Shown piece by piece: positions 57,495 to 64,000 of a stretch of 64,000 bases of DNA; the stretch's first letter is position 1; the number at the start of each line of letters is the position of its first letter. Source of the stretch: Limnobaculum allomyrinae. Lineage in GTDB: Bacteria > Pseudomonadota > Gammaproteobacteria > Enterobacterales > Enterobacteriaceae. The notes under the pieces were generated by a model. That model worked only from the letters and a program-made list of their open reading frames with translations, was not told the DNA's origin and made no database searches. Location: contig NZ_JADRCR010000010.1 in the NCBI RefSeq assembly GCF_016649425.1, positions 1-64,000 of the forward strand, in the 5' to 3' direction. The translations under genes were made by a program, and so were the position numbers.

Positions 57495-58862
57495 TTACCA
57501 ACGCTGCTTCAGCAGGTTTGGCTGGATCCCGGCGATTGGATTCAGGTTATTAAAGGTTTTCACCTTAATACCCGCTTCAAACTCTTCACGGAAATACTTA
57601 ATCGCACTCTGTAACGGCTCAACCGCCCCCGGCGCCAGTGCGCAGAAAGTGTGGCCCGGCGACAGGAAACGACACAGCTGCTCAAGGGTTTCAACATCAC
57701 CCGGCTGGCCTTCGCCCTTTTCCAGTGCGGTCAGAATTTTCACGCTCCACGGTAAACCGTCGCGGCATGGTGTACACCAACCGCAGGATTCGCGCGCGAA
57801 GAACTCTTCGAGATTGCGAGTCAATCCAACCATACTAATTTTGTCATCAACGGCCATCGCCAGCGCGGTACCTAAACGGCTACCGGCTTTTGCAATATTG
57901 GCAAAGTCCATTGGTAAATCGAGGTGCGCATCGGTGAGGAAATCGGTTCCTGCTCCACCCGGCTGCCAGGCTTTCAGCTTTAAACCATCCTGCATACCAC
58001 CGGCATAATCTTCCAGCAGTTCACGCGCAGTAATACCGAAAGGTAACTCCCACAGGCCCGGATTTTTCACCCGACCAGAGAAGCCCATCAGTTTAGTACC
58101 TGCATCCTGGCTCTTACCAGCAGACAGTCCGCGATACCACTCAGGGCCATGCTGAACAATAGAAGGCACGTTGCACAGGGTTTCTACGTTGTTTACGCAG
58201 GTTGGTTTACCCCATGCACCCGAAGTCGCCGGGAATGGTGGCTTAGAGCGAGGGTTAGCACGACGGCCTTCCAGTGAGTTAATCAATGCGGTTTCTTCAC
58301 CGCAGATATAACGCCCTGCACCGGTATGAACAAACAGTTCGAAATCAAATCCGCTGCCTAAAATGTTCTTGCCCAGGAAGCCGGCTTTTTTCGCCTCTTC
58401 GATAGCACGACGCAGATGGTCGGCTGCTTCAATATATTCACCACGCAGGAAGATATAACCGCGATAGGCTTTCAGAGCAAAACCGCCAATCAGCATACCT
58501 TCAACCAGCAGATGAGGCAGTTGCTCCATCAACAGACGGTCTTTATAAGTGCCCGGCTCCATCTCATCTGCGTTACACAGGATATAGCGGACATTCATGC
58601 TTTCGTCTTTCGGCATCAGGCTCCACTTAAGACCCGTGGAGAAACCTGCACCGCCGCGGCCGCTTAAGCCTGAGTCTTTGACGGTAGAAACCACATCATC
58701 CGGCGCCATTCCCTTCAGGGCTTTTTCCGCACCGACATAACCGCTTTTGCTACGGTACTCATCAAACCATACCGGCTGCTGGTCAGCGCGCAGGCGCCAG
58801 GTCAGAGGATGTTGCTCTTCCGTCAGGATACGTTGAGTACCTAAAAATGTTGGCCCGCTCAT
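57495..58862 (-). CDS. nuoF: NADH:quinone oxidoreductase subunit F
   Basis: The 455-residue NADH dehydrogenase subunit binds NADH, FMN and cluster N3. The NADH/FMN site is seen in [34 protein letters not shown] and [17 protein letters not shown]. The cluster ligands are [12 protein letters not shown] plus a later cysteine in [12 protein letters not shown]. Overlaps the nuoE stop by four bases and leaves about 90 bp before nuoG. Confidence 0.98.
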   Translation of the reverse strand: MSGPTFLGTQRILTEEQHPLTWRLRADQQPVWFDEYRSKSGYVGAEKALKGMAPDDVVSTVKDSGLSGRGGAGFSTGLKWSLMPKDESMNVRYILCNADEMEPGTYKDRLLMEQLPHLLVEGMLIGGFALKAYRGYIFLRGEYIEAADHLRRAIEEAKKAGFLGKNILGSGFDFELFVHTGAGRYICGEETALINSLEGRRANPRSKPPFPATSGAWGKPTCVNNVETLCNVPSIVQHGPEWYRGLSAGKSQDAGTKLMGFSGRVKNPGLWELPFGITARELLEDYAGGMQDGLKLKAWQPGGAGTDFLTDAHLDLPMDFANIAKAGSRLGTALAMAVDDKISMVGLTRNLEEFFARESCGWCTPCRDGLPWSVKILTALEKGEGQPGDVETLEQLCRFLSPGHTFCALAPGAVEPLQSAIKYFREEFEAGIKVKTFNNLNPIAGIQPNLLKQRW

Positions 58863-59344
58863 TGATATTGCTCCAGTAGTTTCTCAATATCTTCCGGTTT
58901 CAGATGTTCGTGAGTGTCCTCATCGATCATCATACTTGGCCCTTTGTCACAGTTACCTAAACAGCAGGTTGGCAACAGGGTGAAACGTCCATCAAAGGTG
59001 GTTTGGCCCGGCTTGATATCCAGCTTTCTCTCAAGCGCGGCCTGAATCCCCTGATAGCCATTGATGTAACACACTACGCTGTCGCAATAGCGAATTACAT
59101 GACGGCCAACCGGGCGACGATAAATCTGGCTGTAGAAGGTGGCCACACCCTCTACGTCGCTGGCAGGAATGCCTAATACATCAGCAATGGCCCCAATGGC
59201 ACCATCAGGAACCCAGCCGCGTTTCTTCTGCACCAATTTCAGTGCTTCAATCGATGCCGCGCGCGGATCTTCGTAATGGTGTTTCTCGTGCTCAATGGCT
59301 TCCAGCTCTTCCGCACTCAGCGTGAAAATTTCTTTATCGGTCAT
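58859..59344 (-). CDS. nuoE: NADH:quinone oxidoreductase subunit E
   Basis: The 161-residue thioredoxin-fold [2Fe-2S] subunit (cluster N1a) has ligands in [15 protein letters not shown] and [14 protein letters not shown]. An N-terminal helical extension precedes the fold. Length compares with 166 in E. coli. Coupled to nuoF by overlap and two bases from nuoCD. Confidence 0.97.
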   Translation of the reverse strand: MTDKEIFTLSAEELEAIEHEKHHYEDPRAASIEALKLVQKKRGWVPDGAIGAIADVLGIPASDVEGVATFYSQIYRRPVGRHVIRYCDSVVCYINGYQGIQAALERKLDIKPGQTTFDGRFTLLPTCCLGNCDKGPSMMIDEDTHEHLKPEDIEKLLEQYQ

Positions 59345-59346
59345 AA

Positions 59347-61143
59347 CTAGCGATCCACGTCTGACATAACAAAATCAATACTACCCAGATAGACAATTAA
59401 GTCTGATACCAGGCAGCCACGAATGACGGACGGGATCTGCTGCAGATGCGCATAGCTCGGCGTACGAACCCGGGTACGGTAGCTCATGGTGCCGCCGTCG
59501 CTGGTCAGATAGTAGCTATTGATCCCTTTGGTAGCTTCCACCATGCTGAACGATTCATTAGCTGGCATTACCGGCCCCCATGACACTTGCAGGAAGTGAG
59601 TAATCAAGGTTTCGATATGCTGCAATGAACGCTCTTTCGGTGGAGGCGTAGTCAGTGGATGGTCTGCTTTAAACGGCCCTTCAGGCATGTTATTCAGACA
59701 CTGTTCCAGAATCCGCAGGCTCTGGCGTAGCTCTTCCACTTTCAGCATCACACGGTCATAACAGTCGCCGTTATAGCTGATGGGTACTTCAAACTCGAAG
59801 TTTTCATAGCCAGAGTATGGACGCGCTTTACGCACATCAAAGTCGACACCCGTTGCGCGCAGTCCGGCACCGGTCACACCCCAGGCCAGCGCTTCTTCGG
59901 CACTGTACTGAGCCACACCAACGGTACGGCCTTTCAGAATGGTGTTTTGCAGCGCGGCTTTAACATAAGAGTCAAGACGCTTCGGCATCCAGTCGAGGAA
60001 TTCTTTTAGCAGCTTCTCCCAACCTTTTGGCAGGTCGTGAGCGACACCGCCAATACGGAACCAAGCCGGGTGCATACGGAAACCGGTAATGGCTTCAACG
60101 ATGTCATAAATACGGGCGCGGTCACTAAAGGCGTAGAACACTGGCGTCATCGCACCAACGTCCTGAATATAGGTGGAGATATACAACAGGTGACTGTTAA
60201 TACGGAACAGTTCAGACAGCATCACCCGGATAGTTTTCACTTTGTCCGGAACTTCAATGCCTGCCAGCTTCTCAACCGCCAATACATAAGGCATTTCGTT
60301 GATACAGCCACCCAGGTATTCAATACGGTCAGTAAAAGGTATGTAACTGTGCCATGACTGGCGCTCGCCCATTTTTTCTGCACCGCGGTGGTGGTAACCG
60401 ATATCCGGTACGCAATCGACGATCTCTTCACCGTCTAACTGCATAATGATACGGAATGCACCGTGAGAAGATGGATGGTTAGGGCCCAGGTTGAGGAACA
60501 TAAAGTCCTCATTTTTGGTTCCACGCTTCATACCCCACTCTTCAGGTTTGAAGGTTAGCGATTCCATCTCCAGATCTTCTTTGGCCTTGGTTAAGACAAA
60601 AGGATCGAATTCTGTCGCACGCGCCGGATAATCTTTACGCAGCGGATGCCCTTCCCATGTGTCCGGCATCATGATACGACGCAGGTTTGGGTGGCCATCA
60701 ATCGTGATACCAAACATTTCCCAGGTTTCACGCTCATACCAATTAGCGTTAGGGAAAATGCCGGTCACGGTCGGCACATGCAGGTCGTTTTCCACCAGAG
60801 CGACTTTCAGCATAATGTCTTTATTACGCTCAACAGAGATCAGGTGGTAGAAAACGGAAAAATCCGCAGCCGGTAAACCGTTGCGGTGAGTACGTAAACG
60901 TTCATCCATACCATGCAAATCAAATAGCATGACATAGGGCTTGGGTTGCTTACGTAAGAAGGTCATTACCTCCAGAAGCTGTTCACGTTTAACCCACACC
61001 ACCGGCACGCCAGTACGGGTAGGCTGAACGGTAAAGGCGTCTGGCCCAAAACGGTTGTGCAGTTCACCTATTACCGGATCATCGAGATGATCCCGTGTTT
61101 GCCAGGCGGGTTGGTCGCTCGCCTGCGTCATCGGTTCTGTCAT
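59347..61143 (-). CDS. nuoC: NADH:quinone oxidoreductase fused subunit C/D
   Basis: The 598-residue fused protein combines the 30-kDa NuoC subunit (residues about 1-190, with [15 protein letters not shown] and [12 protein letters not shown]-like motif [12 protein letters not shown]) and the 49-kDa NuoD subunit. NuoD features include [27 protein letters not shown], and the hydrogenase-like fold forming the quinone-binding site. The fusion is standard in E. coli and relatives (often nuoCD). It starts about 80 bp after nuoB. Confidence 0.98.
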   Translation of the reverse strand: MTEPMTQASDQPAWQTRDHLDDPVIGELHNRFGPDAFTVQPTRTGVPVVWVKREQLLEVMTFLRKQPKPYVMLFDLHGMDERLRTHRNGLPAADFSVFYHLISVERNKDIMLKVALVENDLHVPTVTGIFPNANWYERETWEMFGITIDGHPNLRRIMMPDTWEGHPLRKDYPARATEFDPFVLTKAKEDLEMESLTFKPEEWGMKRGTKNEDFMFLNLGPNHPSSHGAFRIIMQLDGEEIVDCVPDIGYHHRGAEKMGERQSWHSYIPFTDRIEYLGGCINEMPYVLAVEKLAGIEVPDKVKTIRVMLSELFRINSHLLYISTYIQDVGAMTPVFYAFSDRARIYDIVEAITGFRMHPAWFRIGGVAHDLPKGWEKLLKEFLDWMPKRLDSYVKAALQNTILKGRTVGVAQYSAEEALAWGVTGAGLRATGVDFDVRKARPYSGYENFEFEVPISYNGDCYDRVMLKVEELRQSLRILEQCLNNMPEGPFKADHPLTTPPPKERSLQHIETLITHFLQVSWGPVMPANESFSMVEATKGINSYYLTSDGGTMSYRTRVRTPSYAHLQQIPSVIRGCLVSDLIVYLGSIDFVMSDVDR

Positions 61144-61223
61144 AGTTGTTTTCGCCGCTCATTACTCAAATAAAATTCTGTTGCTAAAACACCCGCATTA
61201 ACGGGCAGGTGCTTTGGCTAAAG

Positions 61224-61898
61224 TTAAATTTCGTCAGGGGTGCGCAGATTCGTGACGGCAATGCGCTCAGCGCGCTTGCGTTCTTTTTCTGACTGCATCT
61301 CTTTGCGATACACGCCCTGCTCGCCAACCACCCAAGAGAGCGGACGACGTTCCTGACCGATAGAATCACGTAATAACAGGAGTGCCTGCATGTAGGCTTC
61401 CGGACGCGGCGGACAACCGGGAATATACACATCAACCGGTATAAATTTATCAACACCTTGTACGACGGAATAGATGTCATACATGCCGCCAGAGTTGGCG
61501 CATGCACCCATCGAGATAACCCATTTAGGTTCCAGCATCTGATCGTACAGACGCTGAATAACCGGCGCCATTTTAACGAAACAGGTACCGGCAACCACCA
61601 TAAAGTCGGCCTGACGCGGAGAAGCACGTAGTACTTCCGCACCAAAGCGAGAAACGTCATGAACCGCGGTAAACGAGGTCACCATTTCAACGTAGCAACA
61701 GGACAGACCAAAGTTAAAAGGCCAGAGCGAGTTTTTACGCCCCCAGTTAACTACATCATTCAGGGCAGTATCGAGCTTGCCCATAAAAATGCCTTTTTGA
61801 GCATCCTGTTCCAGGGGATCGGTGACAATTTCCTGTTTTTGTAGAGGATAACGATCGTTTTCACCGTCGAGATCTACGCGAGTGAGCGTATATTTCAT
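61224..61898 (-). CDS. nuoB: NADH:quinone oxidoreductase subunit B
   Basis: The 224-residue subunit carries cluster N2, the electron donor to quinone. The tandem cysteines [21 protein letters not shown] and [15 protein letters not shown] provide the ligands. I set the start at ATG 61898 (MKYTLTRVD), with GAGG about seven bases upstream. The frame's upstream TTG at 61904 is less likely. Length compares with 220 in E. coli. Ten-odd bases follow nuoA. Confidence 0.97.
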   Translation of the reverse strand: MKYTLTRVDLDGENDRYPLQKQEIVTDPLEQDAQKGIFMGKLDTALNDVVNWGRKNSLWPFNFGLSCCYVEMVTSFTAVHDVSRFGAEVLRASPRQADFMVVAGTCFVKMAPVIQRLYDQMLEPKWVISMGACANSGGMYDIYSVVQGVDKFIPVDVYIPGCPPRPEAYMQALLLLRDSIGQERRPLSWVVGEQGVYRKEMQSEKERKRAERIAVTNLRTPDEI

Positions 61899-61913
61899 CT
61901 TCAAGCCTCGCTG

Positions 61914-62345
61914 TTACTGCAAGTTACTGGGAATTTTTGCGCTGTTCTTAAGCTGCCGTTTGGAACGCTGTGGCGTCCAGTCCAATGCACCGATGCGCAC
62001 CAGATAAAACAATCCGGCCAAAAGAACAAAAATGAAAATGGCTGCTTCGATGAAACCTATCCAGCCGCTTTCACGAACAGAAACAGACCAGGCAAACAGA
62101 TAAAGGGCTTCAACATCGAAGATAACGAAGAACATGGCAACCAGATAGAATTTGGCAGAGAGGCGCAAACGTGCGGACCCTACGGCATCGATACCTGATT
62201 CATATGGCGTATTTTTGGTTCTTGCTCTGGCACGACCACCCAGGAAATAGGCGGCGGTGAGCATGAAGGCACACAGGCCCAACGCAATAACAATAAATAC
62301 GGCAAAAGCCCAGTTATGGGCGAAAACTTCAGTGCTTGTAGGCAT
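61914..62345 (-). CDS. nuoA: NADH:quinone oxidoreductase subunit A
   Basis: The 143-residue three-span membrane subunit has the signature [25 protein letters not shown] (split: [10 protein letters not shown] and [12 protein letters not shown]), then [16 protein letters not shown] with the conserved Asp-Glu pair. It is first of the nuo genes and 31 bp beyond a small membrane ORF at 62377-62463. The C-terminal tail is basic (QRSKRQLKN). Confidence 0.97.
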   Translation of the reverse strand: MPTSTEVFAHNWAFAVFIVIALGLCAFMLTAAYFLGGRARARTKNTPYESGIDAVGSARLRLSAKFYLVAMFFVIFDVEALYLFAWSVSVRESGWIGFIEAAIFIFVLLAGLFYLVRIGALDWTPQRSKRQLKNSAKIPSNLQ

Positions 62346-62376
62346 ATGCTCTTACTACTCTTAGAAAAAATAGTAT

Positions 62377-62463
62377 TTACCGGCTTGTTCTCAGGAGAGC
62401 CAATCCGATGACTACGACAATTAAAAGGAAAAATAAAACGCCTGCGCCTTGGTTGGGCTTCAT
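62377..62463 (-). CDS. Candidate 28-residue membrane peptide in the nuo leader
   Basis: An ATG-to-TAA frame encodes MKPNQGAGVLFFLLI followed by VVVIGLALLRTSR: a short polar N-terminus, one hydrophobic span of about 19 residues and a basic end, as in known bacterial small membrane proteins. It lies between the presumed nuo promoter and nuoA, in the same direction. The ribosome site is weak (TAAGA five bases before ATG). It is too short for usual gene callers. It might be a real small protein, a leader peptide, or a chance frame. I have not matched it to any family. Confidence 0.5.
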   Translation of the reverse strand: MKPNQGAGVLFFLLIVVVIGLALLRTSR

Positions 62464-62821
62464 TGTCTTACGCAATGATTAACGTGGAGTTTTACTCTTT
62501 TTTACAACAATTTGTCAACATCAACCAAACATTTACTAATACAAATCACAAAACAGAGATAAAACTGCTCGATCTAACTAAATCGAGTCAGCATAAAAAT
62601 AACTGAACTCAATCAAGCGGCTATTCTGACAGAAATAGATATTTTTACCACCGTTGTAACAGAAGTTTTTCTTTGACACTCCGCACACCATGAAACATTT
62701 CTGGTACATACTGGAAATATTAGCGTTGCATCATTTCGCCACACGGCCTTTGGTAAGCATAGCTTCCAGCCAGATATTCGTATAGCTAATGGGGCGATTA
62801 AGAAATACTTTTTCCTGAAAA
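62464..62821 (-). promoter_or_regulatory. nuo promoter region
   Basis: About 360 bp upstream of the small ORF, AT-rich near 62500-62600, which must contain the nuo promoter(s). No single box could be placed with confidence. An 85-codon frame at 62613-62870 overlaps the neighbouring terminator and has no family features. Confidence 0.4.
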
Positions 62822-62849
62822 TGAAAAAGGCGACTAATAAGCCGCCTTT
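62822..62849 (-). terminator. Terminator of the dcuC-type gene
   Basis: AAAGGCG (62826-62832) pairs with CGCCTTT (62843-62849). Reading on the minus strand the second arm is followed by TTTTTC. It lies about 30 bases after the stop. Confidence 0.8.
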
Positions 62850-62879
62850 AACACAAGTCTGTAACACCAATTGAAATAG

Positions 62880-64000
62880 TTACCCGAGGTAAACAAAAGT
62901 CATTATCAGGTTAACTATCGCTGCCACTGCCATTGGAATTGCCGTACGTTTTACTACCTGGAATGGCGAAACGTTGGCGATACCGGCGATAGCAACAATA
63001 GCGGCGGTAATAGGTGAAACCGTTCGCCCAAAACTAGTCATAATCTGCATTGGCAGAATCAGCGTTACTACATCTACTTTCAGGAAGGCGGCAATTTTTG
63101 GCGTTAAGGCCGCAAAGGAGAAGAACGCCGCATTACCGGAACCCATCAGGAATGCCGCCAGTGCAAGAATGAAGCTCATGACAATGATCATCGCTCCTAC
63201 GCCAAAGCCTGCATTTTGTGCCGCCGTAATCAGCGTATCTACCGCTCCGACTTTCAGTAAACCGTTGGCAAAGACTTCACCACACACAATCAGTGAAACC
63301 ACCAGAACAAACTGTTTACCCATTCCCTCAAAGAACAGCATAAAACTGTCCATTACCGCTTTAGCACTCTTCAGCCTAAAGTACTCAAACACTAAGGCCA
63401 CAATGGTACTGATAATCATCGCCGTGGTGACATCCATTTTGATGCTGGAATGGAAGATTGGGCTGAAACCAATAATCAAAACTAAAGGCACCACCGGTAA
63501 TAATGCATAGATGAGTGGCGGACGGCTGTGATCGTTATGGTCAATATTATCCAGCGTTTCCTGATTGAACACGAAACCTTCACGTTTATCCCACCAGCGT
63601 TGTGCAATAAAGTGGGTAACGGCTACCGCCAGAATAATCGGAATTGTCACTGGCAACTGATGGTGAACAAAGTAAACCGCCGGATCGAGCCCTGCCGTTT
63701 TAGCCGCCATAATAACGTTACCCGACCCCGGGCCGTGGTCGATAAACTGGCAGGTACCAATAACCGCCAGCGCAGACAGAGGGCTAACGCCAGTACGAAT
63801 CAGAATAGGATACATGGTCACCATTAACAGCATTCCCAATCCTGCGTGGCTAGGAATAAAGATAACCAAAACCTGAGTGACCAGGAAAGAAACCACTAAC
63901 AGTATATAAGGAGAACGAACCGCCTTTAATGGGCGTTCAAACACCGCAAATAGTGCTTTACTGGCACCCACATGATCCATATAACGGGAGAAACCCGCAA
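62880..64000 (-). CDS. dcuC: DcuC family C4-dicarboxylate transporter, 5' end cut by window edge
   Basis: The frame is open to position 64000, reading FSRYMDHVGASKAL, so the listed internal Met is not the start and the N-terminal part lies outside the window. The visible 370-odd residues contain DcuC landmarks: SHAGLGMLLMVTMYPILIRTGVS, GTCQFIDHGPGSGNVIMAAK, LAAFLMGSGNAAFFSFAAL and FGRTVSPITAAIVAIAGIANVSPFQVVKRTAIP. E. coli DcuC has 461 residues and effluxes succinate during fermentation. Twelve to fourteen spans are expected. Upstream of the nuo genes in the same direction. Confidence 0.9.
   Translation of the reverse strand, partial: AGFSRYMDHVGASKALFAVFERPLKAVRSPYILLVVSFLVTQVLVIFIPSHAGLGMLLMVTMYPILIRTGVSPLSALAVIGTCQFIDHGPGSGNVIMAAKTAGLDPAVYFVHHQLPVTIPIILAVAVTHFIAQRWWDKREGFVFNQETLDNIDHNDHSRPPLIYALLPVVPLVLIIGFSPIFHSSIKMDVTTAMIISTIVALVFEYFRLKSAKAVMDSFMLFFEGMGKQFVLVVSLIVCGEVFANGLLKVGAVDTLITAAQNAGFGVGAMIIVMSFILALAAFLMGSGNAAFFSFAALTPKIAAFLKVDVVTLILPMQIMTSFGRTVSPITAAIVAIAGIANVSPFQVVKRTAIPMAVAAIVNLIMTFVYLG

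Noticed and set aside
62613-62870. 85-codon minus-strand frame upstream of nuo
   Set aside because: It begins within the dcuC terminator, has no ribosome site and no recognisable motif.

Overview
This window is chromosomal DNA from a gammaproteobacterium of the order Enterobacterales. gyrA, ubiG, nrdAB, tyrP, ydcH, yfaY, yebB, yjbB, the menaquinone cluster and the 13-gene nuo operon with fused nuoCD all read as close relatives of the Escherichia coli proteins. Gene order differs from E. coli, and two features are not typical of it: a pabA gene followed by a pabB-pabC fusion, and a menF gene separated from menDHBCE. A lineage near Budvicia, Pragia or Limnobaculum is a guess from this mix. No rRNA, tRNA, CRISPR array or insertion sequence was seen.

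Layout. Positions 1-1072 hold the edge of a decayed prophage: a small phage-type gene and a truncated DUF2303/YfdQ gene. Positions 1069-3650 carry small accessory genes: two membrane proteins, a DUF2513 protein, YdcH, and an SOS-type DinI with a LexA box. Housekeeping genes follow: gyrA (minus), ubiG, and nrdA-nrdB behind a stacked DnaA-box/NrdR-box promoter. Positions 11806-15384 form a probable aspartate module: an Asp/Glu racemase and a DcuA-type C4-dicarboxylate carrier, divergent from a HypT-like LysR regulator. Then come yfaY, tyrP with a TyrR box, a small EF-Tu-domain-like protein, and a clade-3 catalase.

Positions 21261-28283 encode the most striking object, a 2340-residue type Va autotransporter. 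Its passenger is built from two ladders of repeats. The first includes six exact-length 168-bp units, with the middle ones nearly identical in DNA. Next are pabA and the pabB-pabC fusion (p-aminobenzoate for folate) and a lone AT-rich gene with a type I restriction HsdR-like nuclease domain.

Positions 32269-37949 are menE-C-B-H-D, coupled by stop/start overlaps. Between menD and menF (45612-46925) lie DUF4303-yebB, yjbB, a nucleoside hydrolase/LacI/MFS group preceded by twin palindromic operators, and an isoprenylcysteine methyltransferase-like gene. The menF-nuoN gap carries a cluster of hairpins. Positions 47374-62345 are nuoA to nuoN on the minus strand (NADH:quinone oxidoreductase, complex I), physically near the menaquinone genes that make one of its electron acceptors. 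Just upstream of nuoA on the same strand is an unannotated 28-codon ORF that would encode a single-span membrane peptide. The window ends inside a dcuC-type gene.
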